Below are positions 1 through 8,340 of a stretch of 64,000 bases of DNA, piece after piece. Made by a program: the position numbers and the translations under genes. Each line of letters begins with the position of its first letter. The stretch's first letter is position 1. The notes under the pieces were generated by a model. The model saw only the letters and a list, made by a program, of their open reading frames with translations, did no database searches and had not been told where the DNA came from. Source of the DNA: Chloroflexota bacterium (GTDB taxonomy: Bacteria; Chloroflexota; Anaerolineae; Aggregatilineales; Phototrophicaceae); NCBI GenBank assembly GCA_028875245.1, contig JAPPEU010000086.1, positions 1 to 64,000 of the forward strand, written 5' to 3'.

Positions 1-55
1 CGTGACCAGAATGTTCACCGCCTACATCCATCTCTTCTATATCGAGGAGGACTAG
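1..55 (+). CDS. C-terminal end of a family 5 solute-binding protein (5' truncated by window edge)
   Basis: Only the last 17 complete codons and the TAG stop are inside the window. The encoded end, VTRMFTAYIHLFYIEED, matches 15 of 17 residues of the C-terminus of the complete binding protein ending at 1758 (VTRNFTEYIHLFYIEED). The DNA is also close, so this is the tail of a tandem paralogue of that gene. By family it would be a periplasmic or extracellular peptide/sugar-binding component of an Opp/Dpp-type ABC importer. The rest lies upstream of the window. Confidence 0.85.
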   Translation, partial: VTRMFTAYIHLFYIEED

Positions 56-65
56 CAGCGTTTTC

Positions 66-138
66 GGGCGAGCCACCGTCTCGCCCCTACAAGGTTTCAC
101 ATTAATTTTGGCTGTAGGGGTCAGACGGTGGCTGATCC
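66..138 (+). repeat. Dispersed palindromic repeat family 1, long inverted-repeat form
   Basis: The left arm at 66-91 has the core GGGCGAGCC...CTCGCCCCTACAA. The right arm at about 112-138 (TGTAGGGGTCAGACGGTGGC) is nearly its reverse complement, so the whole element could fold into a long imperfect hairpin. A second copy with the same two-arm structure and similar flanks (...TTTCCATAGC/TTTGCCATAGC) lies at 62687-62770. Single-arm versions are at 1900, 41455, 50529, 55349 and 56542. Confidence 0.8.
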
Positions 139-158
139 GTTTCCATAGCGGCCAAATT

Positions 159-186
159 TTGCAATCCCCCCCCCGCACGATATACT
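159..186 (+). promoter_or_regulatory. Putative sigma-70 type promoter of the binding protein gene
   Basis: TTGCAA at 159-164 and TATACT at 181-186 are separated by 16 bases, about 50 bases before the start codon at 235. The -35 box lies just past the repeat at 66-138. A purine-rich ribosome site (GAGGAAAAA) precedes the ATG. Prediction from sequence only. Confidence 0.45.
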
Positions 187-234
187 TATAGTCGGAAGAT
201 ATTTCCAAATAAAGTATAGAGAGGAAAAAGACTC

Positions 235-1758
235 ATGTACACACAATCCAGGACTCGCTCCATTTTGGCAGTGATCGTTCTTGTAGCGCTTGTGCTGGCG
301 CTGACGGCGACCGTCGGAGCGCAAGAAGACACCCGCGGCATATTGCGGCATTTGAAGGCCGGCACGACGCCCGCCAGTAATCTCGATCCTCATGGACCGA
401 ATGCAGAAGGACTCGTCCTGCAGTATGTCTGGAATCAGCTGACTCGCTTGGACACGGGCGCGACCTACGTCGTCCCCGACTTGGCCGCATCATGGGAATC
501 GGACGAAACGGGCCAGGTATGGACCTTCCATCTCGAACAGGGTGTGAAGTTTCATGACGGGTCGGATTTTACTTCGGCCGACGCCCTGTACAGCATTCGG
601 CGTGTCTTGGATCCGGCCACGGGCTCGCCTGTCAGGGACAAGTACCTGATCATCGACGAGGAGAATATGACGGCGCCGGACGACTATACCATCGTGATAC
701 CGCTGCATGAGGTTGACGTTGAATTCCCCACCAGAGTGTCTGAAAAGCGCCTGGTAATGATCCCCGAAGGCAGTGGCGACACCATTGCCGAAACCGGCAT
801 CGGCACGGACGCCTTCTATGTCGTGGAGCAGAATCCGGTAGGGCTGACGGTGTTGGCGGCTTTCGACGATTATTGGGAGGGACCGCCAGGTTTGGCCGGC
901 ATTGAACTCCACCACGTCTCTGGCTCAGCTGGCATTGCTCAGGCGCTGCTCACGGATCAACTTGATTACGTGGGAATCGGTCAGATTAAGGCTGAGAATT
1001 TCGCCCTATTCGAGGGGAACGATGATTTCACCTTCCTGATTCAGGACTCTGGCGGTTTTACCCAGATTGCGATGGATGTCACGCAGCCGCCCTTCGATGA
1101 CCTGCGCGTGCGCCAGGCGTTTAAACTGGCTCAGGATCGCCAGGAGACGCTTGAAGTGGTTTATAACGGACAAGGCGACATCGCCTGTGATACCTCCGTC
1201 TGGAAGAAAGACCCCTATTTCCTTGAGCAGGATTGCTCACGGGATGTCGAGAGAGCGGTGGAACTGCTGGCTGAAGCGGGTTACCCCGACGGCATAGATG
1301 TCGTGCTGACGGTTGGCGATGTCTATCCCACGGTGATCCCGCTGGCTGTCGCCTACAAGGAACAGGCGGCCGAAGCCGGCATCCGGATCGAGATCAACCA
1401 AGTGCCGGCCGACACCTACTACCCCGATCATTTTGGCAAGAACGCTTTCTACATTGATTGGTGGGGCCAGCGCCAGGCGTCATCCGGGATGAAAGAGCTC
1501 TTTGGCTGCGGGTCGGGCAACAACATGTCCAAATGGTGCAGCGAGGAATTCGAACAGCTGCTGCTCGACGCGGGCGCCGAGCTTGACTTTGACAAGCGCA
1601 AGGAGCTTTTGGGGCAGGCTCAGGTATTGGTCGCGCAAGAGAGCGGCACGATGAACCCGGTCTTTTTCACCGCCGTTGACGTATTCCGTTCCCGCGTCAA
1701 GGGCGTGACCAGGAACTTCACCGAGTACATTCATCTCTTCTATATCGAGGAAGACTAG
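235..1758 (+). CDS. ABC transporter substrate-binding protein, family 5 (transporter A)
   Basis: A 507-residue extracytoplasmic binding protein of the DppA/OppA type (SBP_bac_5), delivering peptides or oligosaccharides to the permeases encoded downstream. Residues 1-30 form a Sec signal peptide with a positively charged start, a hydrophobic core (LAVIVLVALVLALTATV) and a probable cut after VGA. No lipobox cysteine follows, so it is secreted rather than lipid-anchored. Typical family segments are visible: LAASWESDETGQVWTFHLEQ, a KFHDGS-like motif near residue 103 and LRVRQAFKLAQDR near residue 290. The length is usual for the family. It is a tandem paralogue of the gene ending at base 55. The cargo cannot be read from sequence, though the nearby DmpA peptidase would suit a peptide or acylated amino compound. 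Confidence 0.93.
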   Translation: MYTQSRTRSILAVIVLVALVLALTATVGAQEDTRGILRHLKAGTTPASNLDPHGPNAEGLVLQYVWNQLTRLDTGATYVVPDLAASWESDETGQVWTFHLEQGVKFHDGSDFTSADALYSIRRVLDPATGSPVRDKYLIIDEENMTAPDDYTIVIPLHEVDVEFPTRVSEKRLVMIPEGSGDTIAETGIGTDAFYVVEQNPVGLTVLAAFDDYWEGPPGLAGIELHHVSGSAGIAQALLTDQLDYVGIGQIKAENFALFEGNDDFTFLIQDSGGFTQIAMDVTQPPFDDLRVRQAFKLAQDRQETLEVVYNGQGDIACDTSVWKKDPYFLEQDCSRDVERAVELLAEAGYPDGIDVVLTVGDVYPTVIPLAVAYKEQAAEAGIRIEINQVPADTYYPDHFGKNAFYIDWWGQRQASSGMKELFGCGSGNNMSKWCSEEFEQLLLDAGAELDFDKRKELLGQAQVLVAQESGTMNPVFFTAVDVFRSRVKGVTRNFTEYIHLFYIEED

Positions 1759-1781
1759 AACCAGCGCTTGCTGGGCTGGTT
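1759..1781 (+). terminator. Hairpin directly after the binding protein gene
   Basis: AACCAGC at 1759-1765 can pair with GCTGGTT at 1775-1781, or more tightly CCAGC with GCTGG around a GCTT loop. It starts at the base after the stop codon. The following run is poor in T, so it may stabilise the upstream message rather than end it. Confidence 0.35.
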
Positions 1782-1899
1782 CCCATTTCTCATGCCCTTC
1801 GCCCCCAAGCACGCAAGCGGGAGCGAGGGGCAAGCGTTTCGCCCACAATCACATTAAAGCCCAACGCGCCTAGGGGCGGAGCAAACAGACTGTGTGTAC

Positions 1900-1948
1900 G
1901 GGCGAGCCGGCGGGTCGCGTAGACACTGACCGCCGCTCGCCCCTACAA
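1900..1948 (+). repeat. Dispersed palindromic repeat family 1, expanded copy
   Basis: GGGCGAGCC at 1900 and CGCTCGCCCCTACAA ending near 1948 form the two halves of the family core, here with a longer middle (about 25 bases, CGGGTCGCGTAGACACTGAC). It occupies the gap between the binding protein and the first permease gene. Confidence 0.65.
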
Positions 1949-1971
1949 CATTCAGTTAAAGTAGTGATGCG

Positions 1972-2922
1972 ATGCTCAAGCTCATTGTTCAGCGCTTATT
2001 ATTCTCCGTCATCACGTTGACAATCGTCGCGGTTGTCGTCTTTGCGATGACCGACCTTTTGCCGGGTGACTGGGCGACAGCCTACTTTGGCAAGTGGGCG
2101 ACGGAAGAAGGTTTGGCCGCCATGCGGGAAGAGTATGGCCTCAATCGTCCGGCGACGGAGCGCTTTGCCGAATGGGTCGGCAATGCCCTGCGCGGTGATT
2201 TTGGCGACTCGCTGACGCGCAAAAAGCCAGTTGTGGAGTTAATCAAATTTCGGCTGCGCAATTCCCTGCTCTTGGGCGGGCTGGCTTCACTGGTCACCAT
2301 ACCCTTGGCCACCCTGTTGGGCATCAGCGCCGGCTTACGGCGCGACCGGGCGCCGGATGCAATAATCTCGACCGGTTCGATCGTGGGGATGAGCACGCCG
2401 GAATTTGTTATCGGCACCCTGCTGATTTGGGCTCTGAGCGTTGGCTTGGGGCTCTTTCCCTCGATGACCCTGGGCAACCCGGACGCGCCGATCGTGGATT
2501 TGCTGCCCAACGTCGTGATGCCAACCATGACCCTGACGATCGCCTCGACCGCGTATCTCTTGCGCATGGTTCGCACGATCACGATCAACGTGCTGACCAG
2601 CGAATATGTCGAAATGGCGACTTTGAAGGGCTTGCCGCGCGCGCGCGTCGTATTCCGTCACGCGCTGCCAAATATTCTATTGCCGACGATCAACATCATG
2701 GCTTTGATGCTCAGCGGCCTGCTCGGCGGAACTTTCGTTGTCGAGGTCGTCTTTAACTATCCCGGCTTGGGACGGGCGCTGGTCGACGCGGTCAGTTTCC
2801 GCGACGTGCCGATGATTCAAGCCATCGCCTTGCTCTGGGCTGTCATGTATGTTTTCTTCAACCTGGGCGCGGACCTGATGACCACATTTCTGGATCCCCG
2901 CTTGCGCAGCCTGCGCGGCTAG
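1972..2922 (+). CDS. ABC transporter permease, DppB/OppB type (transporter A)
   Basis: A 316-residue inner-membrane permease of the binding-protein-dependent transport family. The N-terminal helix (about residues 9-30) is followed by a periplasmic segment with the PGD motif near 33 and EEYGLNRP near 60, then five hydrophobic segments. The cytoplasmic EAA loop that contacts the ATPase is seen around residues 215-235 (TLKGLPRARVVFRHALPN). The C-terminus DPRLRSLRG is typical of DppB/GsiC proteins. It pairs with the C-type permease at 3883, with an isomerase gene placed between them. The ribosome site is weak. Confidence 0.95.
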   Translation: MLKLIVQRLLFSVITLTIVAVVVFAMTDLLPGDWATAYFGKWATEEGLAAMREEYGLNRPATERFAEWVGNALRGDFGDSLTRKKPVVELIKFRLRNSLLLGGLASLVTIPLATLLGISAGLRRDRAPDAIISTGSIVGMSTPEFVIGTLLIWALSVGLGLFPSMTLGNPDAPIVDLLPNVVMPTMTLTIASTAYLLRMVRTITINVLTSEYVEMATLKGLPRARVVFRHALPNILLPTINIMALMLSGLLGGTFVVEVVFNYPGLGRALVDAVSFRDVPMIQAIALLWAVMYVFFNLGADLMTTFLDPRLRSLRG

Positions 2923-2979
2923 TCAATTTCGGGGTGAATCGTTAAGCAAGAAAATTAACATCAGCAAAGGAAGCGAAAC

Positions 2980-3870
2980 ATGCCTTTCAAAGGAATCGGT
3001 TACGCCGTCCCCATGGGATCGTCTCCGGAAGAATTGACGGCGAACTTACAGACACTTATTGATTGTGGTTATGAATTTGTTGAAATAGAACCGGATTCCT
3101 GGCGAATGTGGGTTGGCGGCCGCGTTGATCAGCGGCGATTGAAGCAATTGGCCGCCGTGCTGGACAAGTTCCGCGACCGATTGGGCTACACCTTGCATCT
3201 CCCCGGCGAGACCAACATGTTTGACGTCGCCGATCTTGACTATCATCAAGCGCTGTTGGAGGCCGGCCTTGAGGTGGGCAAAGCCCTTGGCGCGACAGCA
3301 ATGGCTTATCACGCCGGCTACCGCCTCACCCTGCCCGCTGGAACCTCGAAACCAATGCAGGAGCTGATGGCGCGCGAACGCGACATCTTGCTGAGCTACG
3401 CCGATGAGGTCGCCGGCTGGGGCGGGAACATCAGCATTGAAACACATGGCTTCATCGAAAATGCCAGTTACACCGCCTTCCCTGAGATGCACGCGCGGTT
3501 CGTGGAATCGCTTGACCATCCGGGGATTGGCGTCTGTATCGACTTTGGGCATACATTTCTGTCATCGCAGTGGAATGGATTCGACTATTTGGAGGGTATT
3601 GCGCGCCTGGCGCCACTGACCACGCATTTCCACGTTCAGGACAACATGGGGATCTCGGCCTATTCGGGCCGCACGAGTTTCGCCCTGGGTCGAGGGGATC
3701 TGCACATGGGGCCGGGCGAAGGCGCTATCCCATTTGACGAGGTATTCAGCGCCATCGACTTCCCCCGAAATCCCGTATTTATGCTGGAGGCGCTGCGCTA
3801 TGATCTGCATGACGGCGCGCCAACTCGCATGTATGCGGAAGCCAAACGCTTGGCTGGGCTGCGCGGCTAG
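2980..3870 (+). CDS. TIM-barrel sugar isomerase/epimerase (AP endonuclease 2 superfamily)
   Basis: A 296-residue protein of the xylose-isomerase-like TIM-barrel superfamily. Metal-ligand-type segments include EIEPDSW near residue 26, the ETHGF segment near 151, a CIDFGH segment near 186 and HFHVQDN near 218, with a late EAL segment near 270. Family members isomerise or epimerise sugars, keto-sugars or inositol derivatives using a divalent metal. The start is supported by AAGGAAGCG before the ATG. Its position between the two permease genes of transporter A suggests it acts on the imported compound. The exact substrate is unknown, and an endonuclease role is unlikely. Confidence 0.85.
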   Translation: MPFKGIGYAVPMGSSPEELTANLQTLIDCGYEFVEIEPDSWRMWVGGRVDQRRLKQLAAVLDKFRDRLGYTLHLPGETNMFDVADLDYHQALLEAGLEVGKALGATAMAYHAGYRLTLPAGTSKPMQELMARERDILLSYADEVAGWGGNISIETHGFIENASYTAFPEMHARFVESLDHPGIGVCIDFGHTFLSSQWNGFDYLEGIARLAPLTTHFHVQDNMGISAYSGRTSFALGRGDLHMGPGEGAIPFDEVFSAIDFPRNPVFMLEALRYDLHDGAPTRMYAEAKRLAGLRG

Positions 3871-3882
3871 GCAGGTGAAGCT

Positions 3883-4776
3883 ATGAGATCGCTGTCGGCT
3901 GTCCCGATGCGAGTCGCTCAATCGCTGCGCTGGTTTGCTCATATCTGGCGCAGCCTGCGTCGATCGCGGCAAGGCACAATTGGCCTGATGATCGTCATCG
4001 TGCACATGTTCATTGCCGTGGCATCGCCTTATATCGTCCCGTATGCTCACCATGATATTGACGGCAAAAACCGGCTGGCGGCGCCCTCCGCCGAACATCC
4101 ATTTGGCACCGATTCCTTCGGTCGCGATCTCTTTACGCGAGTCCTGCTCGGTGGGCGCGCGGCGATTGGCGTGGCTTTGTTGGCCGCCGCGATCGCGGTC
4201 TTGTGGGGCGGGCTGCTCGGCATTCTGCTCGCGTTTATCGGCGGGCGGGTTGACGAAGTGCTTATGCGCCTGGTTGACGCCTTGCTGGCCATACCCGGCT
4301 TGCTCGTGGTATTGCTCATTGTCGTGGCTCTCGGCACCGGATTCAGCGTGCTCATTCTAACCCTGGGCTACGCATACGGTGTAACGACTGTTCGCGTGGC
4401 GCGTGGCGCTGCCCTGGGTTATGTAGCGAGTGATTTCATCACGGCGGCGCGGGCGCGCGGTGAACGCAAGACCAATATCGTCCTGCGGGAATTGATACCC
4501 AACCTCTTGGATGTGCTCCTGGTCGAATACGTGATGCGGGCGTCCTGGGCCCTGACCGCCATCAGCTCGCTGTCCTACCTCGGCTTCGGGATCGCCCCGC
4601 CAACCCCGGACTGGGGGCGTATGGTTTTCGAGAACCAGGTCATGCTGGCAATCTCCCCCTGGGGAACCTTGTTCCCTGTCTTCGCCCTCGCCAGCCTGAT
4701 CATTGGCATCAACCTGGCGGGTGACGCCCTGTCCAAAGCGATCGGGCTGGACCGCAGCCAGGAAGCGCCGACATGA
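3883..4776 (+). CDS. ABC transporter permease, DppC/OppC type (transporter A)
   Basis: A 297-residue membrane permease. A basic N-terminus precedes the first membrane helix at about residues 30-52. The family motif HPFGTDSFGRDLFTRVL lies near residue 74, followed by several hydrophobic helices. The EAA loop is around residues 185-205 (ARARGERKTNIVLRELIPN). The end of the gene overlaps the start of the ATPase gene by four bases (ATGA), which indicates translational coupling. With the B-type permease it should form the heterodimeric channel. Confidence 0.95.
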   Translation: MRSLSAVPMRVAQSLRWFAHIWRSLRRSRQGTIGLMIVIVHMFIAVASPYIVPYAHHDIDGKNRLAAPSAEHPFGTDSFGRDLFTRVLLGGRAAIGVALLAAAIAVLWGGLLGILLAFIGGRVDEVLMRLVDALLAIPGLLVVLLIVVALGTGFSVLILTLGYAYGVTTVRVARGAALGYVASDFITAARARGERKTNIVLRELIPNLLDVLLVEYVMRASWALTAISSLSYLGFGIAPPTPDWGRMVFENQVMLAISPWGTLFPVFALASLIIGINLAGDALSKAIGLDRSQEAPT

Positions 4777-6872
4777 GCCAAAAGCTGCTAGAGGTTGAAG
4801 GCTTGACGACCGGTTTTCGCACGCAAGCGGGCCAAGTCCTGCAGGTGCTCCGCAATGTGTCGCTCGAGATGCAGCGGGGAGAGACACTCGGCCTGGTGGG
4901 TGAGTCCGGTTGTGGCAAGACCACCTTTGGCATGACCCTGCTGGGGCATCTTCGGCCCGGCGGCCAGGTGATGGCGGGCTCGGTGCGCTTCGAGGGCGTG
5001 GACCTATTTGGGCTGGGTCCAGACGAACTGGCAAAGATACGGGGGCAACGGGTGGCCGTAATCCCTCAAAGCGCCAGTTCCGCGCTGACGCCGACCATGC
5101 GCGTGGGCGAACAGATTGCCGAGGTCTTGACGCTGCATCTCGGTCTTGCTGGGGCTGAGTTGCAGGAACGTGTGCTGGAGCTGCTGACCCGGGTCCACTT
5201 GCCGCAAGTGGTCGAGCTCGTCCGCCGCTTTCCCCACGAGCTCTCGGGTGGTCAATTGCAACGGGTTGCCATCGCCATGGGCCTGGCCGGCAAGCCCGAA
5301 TTGCTTGTGCTCGACGAGCCGACGACAGGCCTCGATGTGACCACCCAGGCCCACATCCTCGACTTGCTGCGGGAAATCCAGGAGTCGACGGGTACGGCGA
5401 TGCTGTACATAAGCCACGACATGGGCGCGATCGCGCGCGTCTGCGATCGTCTGGCGGTGATGTACGCGGGCGAAATCGTTGAGGATGGGGCAATTGACGA
5501 TGTATTTGCCGATCCGGTGCATCCGTATACGCGCGGCCTGCTGGGTTCGGTGCCTCGTCTCTCATACGCTGGCCTGCCACAAGCGATGGCCGGTCGGCCG
5601 CCTGCTCCCGGCGAAGATGCGGTTGGCTGCGCCTTCGTCCCGCGCTGCGCCTTCGCCGATGAGACTTGCAAAACCATTGACCCGGCGCTCGAAGCAACGA
5701 GTCGCGCTGGGGCGATACCCCATCTGGTGCAATGCCATCATTGGCAGCGAGTCCTGGCAAGCGGGGCATCCGGCCAGATGCGCGACCTGAAGGCTCGGAT
5801 GGAACAGGACGCAGAAGCAGAACCGCTGCTCGAACTGACCGAGGTGGACATTACTTATGCCAAGCGTGGTCTGGCCGCGCTGGTGGCGCGCTGGCGAAAC
5901 GAGCCCGAGCCGCCGACGACCGTGAGCGGCTTTACCATCACGATCCACCGGGGCGAAACGTTGGCCCTCGTTGGCGAGAGCGGTTCCGGCAAATCTACCA
6001 TCGCCCGCACGATCGCTGGATTGCTGCCGCCCCGCGCCGGGCAGATTGACTTCGGGGGACAGGATCTCGCCTCAGCAGTCGAAGGCCGTCCGGCTGAGAT
6101 GCACCGCAAAATCCAGATCATCTTCCAAAACCCTGACGCGTCTCTCAATCCGCGCCATACCGTCAAGCAGATTCTCGATGCCCCGCTGCGCCTTTACTTC
6201 GAGATGGACGGTAAAGGGCGTCTGGACCGGTCTGGCGCGCTGCTGGAAGAGGTGCGGCTCACGCCACGATATCTGGAACGGCATCCCGGCCAAATGTCCG
6301 GCGGCGAAAAACAGCGGGTTGCCGTCGCGCGCGCCTTTGCCGCCGAGCCGGACCTGGTCTTGTGCGACGAGGTAACCTCCGCGCTTGATGTTTCGGTGCA
6401 GGCCGCTGTCCTGGAGCTGCTGGCGGGTCTCCAGGCTAACCGGGGCGCAGCCTATCTCTTTATCTCGCATGACCTGGCGGTAGTCCGCGCCATCGCCGAC
6501 CGGGTAGCCGTGCTCTATCAGGGCCGGATCTGCGAAGTGGGGCCAGTGGCGGAGATCTACGCGCCACCCTACCATCCCTATACCGAGACCTTGCTGGCGG
6601 CCGTGCCGGAGCCGGCGCCGGGCGCGCGGGCGCAGCTGCTGGCCAAGGACGTGCCAGAGGCGGAACCGCCGACGCGCGGTTGCTGTTTCCAGCGGCGCTG
6701 CCCCCGCCGCATCGGGTCCATCTGCGACGACGAGGCGCCCCCCAGCCAGTTTGTGGCTGAAGGGCATATCATTCGCTGCCACATCCCGCTTGCGGATTTG
6801 GGGGAGTCACAAGTGGATCTCATTAGCCCAGCCGAAATCGCAACGCAAGGCGCAGTGGTTGATGGCAAGTAA
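4773..6872 (+). CDS. Fused two-domain ABC transporter ATPase, DppD-DppF/GsiA type (transporter A)
   Basis: A 699-residue cytoplasmic protein with two nucleotide-binding domains in one chain. Domain 1 has Walker A GESGCGKT (43-50), signature LSGGQ (157-161) and Walker B LLVLDEP (177-183). Domain 2 has Walker A GESGSGKST (401-409), signature MSGGE (508-512) and LVLCDEV (528-534), where Val replaces the usual Pro after DE. Each half ends in the oligopeptide-transporter C-terminal region with four cysteines (first set at 286, 292, 299 and 321). In a mycobacterial DppD this pattern is reported to hold an iron-sulphur cluster. It powers the two permeases encoded just upstream. Confidence 0.95.
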   Translation: MSQKLLEVEGLTTGFRTQAGQVLQVLRNVSLEMQRGETLGLVGESGCGKTTFGMTLLGHLRPGGQVMAGSVRFEGVDLFGLGPDELAKIRGQRVAVIPQSASSALTPTMRVGEQIAEVLTLHLGLAGAELQERVLELLTRVHLPQVVELVRRFPHELSGGQLQRVAIAMGLAGKPELLVLDEPTTGLDVTTQAHILDLLREIQESTGTAMLYISHDMGAIARVCDRLAVMYAGEIVEDGAIDDVFADPVHPYTRGLLGSVPRLSYAGLPQAMAGRPPAPGEDAVGCAFVPRCAFADETCKTIDPALEATSRAGAIPHLVQCHHWQRVLASGASGQMRDLKARMEQDAEAEPLLELTEVDITYAKRGLAALVARWRNEPEPPTTVSGFTITIHRGETLALVGESGSGKSTIARTIAGLLPPRAGQIDFGGQDLASAVEGRPAEMHRKIQIIFQNPDASLNPRHTVKQILDAPLRLYFEMDGKGRLDRSGALLEEVRLTPRYLERHPGQMSGGEKQRVAVARAFAAEPDLVLCDEVTSALDVSVQAAVLELLAGLQANRGAAYLFISHDLAVVRAIADRVAVLYQGRICEVGPVAEIYAPPYHPYTETLLAAVPEPAPGARAQLLAKDVPEAEPPTRGCCFQRRCPRRIGSICDDEAPPSQFVAEGHIIRCHIPLADLGESQVDLISPAEIATQGAVVDGK

Positions 6873-7089
6873 GCTGACCCGGGGATGCCGCATCACGGTC
6901 GACTGGGATCGCTTGGCGAAAATCATTGCTGACTCCGCCTACAACAAGGAATATGTGACGATAGAGCTCGTCATGTCGCAGGAACCGGGGAATATCTATG
7001 CCGGCGATGAAGCGGGCTTCCTCGCGCAAGCGATGGAGAGCGGGCTGAAATTTCACGAAATGGTGGCGGATGCAAGGCTTGACTCATGA
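6862..7089 (+). CDS. Small hypothetical protein
   Basis: A 75-residue acidic soluble protein (MASKLTRGCRITVDWDRLAK...) that I do not recognise. The chosen ATG overlaps the end of the fused ATPase gene by 11 bases; a longer reading from 6751 would lie largely inside that gene. It has no signal peptide, membrane segment or cysteine pair. The segment VDWDRLAKIIADSAYNKEYV looks helical. It sits 30 bases before the DmpA-type peptidase and is in the same transcription direction, so it probably belongs to the transporter A operon. Function unknown. Confidence 0.55.
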   Translation: MASKLTRGCRITVDWDRLAKIIADSAYNKEYVTIELVMSQEPGNIYAGDEAGFLAQAMESGLKFHEMVADARLDS

Positions 7090-7119
7090 TGACGGAATAC
7101 TCCACAACCAGGTGAAAAT

Positions 7120-8184
7120 ATGCGAAAGCGATTGCGGGATTTGGGCATCACCATCGGTCGCTTGCCGCCGGGAAAACACAACGCTATCACTGATGTGCCT
7201 GCTGTGTTCGTTGGCCACAGCACCTTGATATTCGATGCGCCGCGAGTCGCTCGCACGGGCGTGACTGTCATACTGCCGCGCGAAGGCGCGATCTGGAAAG
7301 ACCACGCCTTTGCCGCCACCCACAGCCTCAACGGCAGCGGCGAGATGACCGGCGTCCTTTGGATCGCGGAGTCCGGGATGCTCACTTCGCCCATCGCCAT
7401 TACCAACACCGCCCAAGTGGGCACGGTGCATGAGGCCTTGAACAACTACGGCTACGATTTTGGCTGGACGGAGGTTTGGGATCTTCCCGTCGTCGCCGAA
7501 ACCTGGGACGGCTGGCTGAATGATATGGCTGCATTTCACGTCACGAAAGACCATGTGTACCAAGCCATTGAATCGGCTAGAAGCGGCCCGGTGGCGGAAG
7601 GCAACGTCGGCGGCGGAACCGGGATGATCTGTCACGAGTTCAAAGGCGGGATTGGAACGGCTTCGCGGATGGTCAGCTGCCCCAGCGGGACCTACACCGT
7701 CGGCGCATTGGTGCAAGCCAATTACGGGGCGCGTGAAGACCTGCGGGTGGACGGCGTCCCGGTCGGGCGGGAGATTTCGATTGACAAGGTCCCCTCCAGC
7801 CGGGCGGAATCCGCGGGCGGGGGTTCAATCATCGTCATCATCGCTACCGATGCGCCGCTCGTACATTCTCAGTGCAAACGCCTGGCACAACGCGCTACCA
7901 TTGGTTTGGCGCGCGTCGGGGGGATAGGACACCACGGCAGCGGCGACATCTTCCTGGCCTTCGCCACTGGCAACCAACTGCTGAACAAAACGCAAGCGCC
8001 TTATGCGCTTAAAATGCTGCCAAACGACCAGCTCAACGGTTTCTTCCTTGGCGTCGTGGAAGCGGTCGAAGAAGCGATTTTGAACGCCCTGACCGGGGCG
8101 GAGACAATGACGGGTTTCAGAGGGCGAACCGCCTACGAGCTCCCGCTCGACGAGTTAGAGCGGATTATGAAGCGGGGTCATTGA
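7120..8184 (+). CDS. P1-family (DmpA/BapA-type) aminopeptidase
   Basis: A 354-residue member of peptidase family P1, the self-processing N-terminal nucleophile hydrolases that release N-terminal D-, L- or beta-amino acids from peptides, amides or esters. The start (RLRDLGITIGRLPPGKHNAI) and the segment GNVGGGTGM near residue 162 are typical. The autoprocessing site is visible as AGGG|SIIVIIATDAP, with cleavage expected before Ser236, which becomes the nucleophile. No signal peptide is seen, so it should act in the cytoplasm on material brought in by transporter A. That link makes a peptide-like or N-acyl cargo plausible but not proven. Confidence 0.9.
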   Translation: MRKRLRDLGITIGRLPPGKHNAITDVPAVFVGHSTLIFDAPRVARTGVTVILPREGAIWKDHAFAATHSLNGSGEMTGVLWIAESGMLTSPIAITNTAQVGTVHEALNNYGYDFGWTEVWDLPVVAETWDGWLNDMAAFHVTKDHVYQAIESARSGPVAEGNVGGGTGMICHEFKGGIGTASRMVSCPSGTYTVGALVQANYGAREDLRVDGVPVGREISIDKVPSSRAESAGGGSIIVIIATDAPLVHSQCKRLAQRATIGLARVGGIGHHGSGDIFLAFATGNQLLNKTQAPYALKMLPNDQLNGFFLGVVEAVEEAILNALTGAETMTGFRGRTAYELPLDELERIMKRGH

Positions 8185-8205
8185 TCCAGTTGCATCTGCC
8201 GCCCC

Positions 8206-8319
8206 TGCGATTTCAGCGCCTGGGGCTTCGACAAGCTACCGGCCGAAGTCAACGATCGCTATTTGAAATACCTGGTAGCGCGCCTTGCTAATGACCAGAT
8301 CGAAAGAGAAATTGATTAA
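8206..8319 (+). pseudogene. Possible remnant of a TIM-barrel glycoside hydrolase-like gene
   Basis: In one frame the gap between the peptidase and the kinase reads as a protein-like segment, ending in WGFDKLPAEVNDRYLKYLVA then RLANDQIEREID and a stop. The pattern WGF...DxRYLxYxVARLA resembles a conserved stretch of DUF4038/DUF5605-type glycoside hydrolases, where it normally continues into a WSLANE catalytic segment. Here it runs straight into an unrelated tail and a stop codon. There is no start codon or upstream domain, so this is best read as a leftover fragment. The assignment is from memory of the family. Confidence 0.35.
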
Positions 8320-8340
8320 ATTCTACTTCGGAAATTCCTC

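Noticed and set aside
4357-5769. A 470-codon open frame on the minus strand
   Set aside because: It lies fully antisense to the transporter A permease and fused ATPase, which have complete motifs. Its protein is rich in Arg, Pro and Ser, typical of a GC-rich shadow frame.
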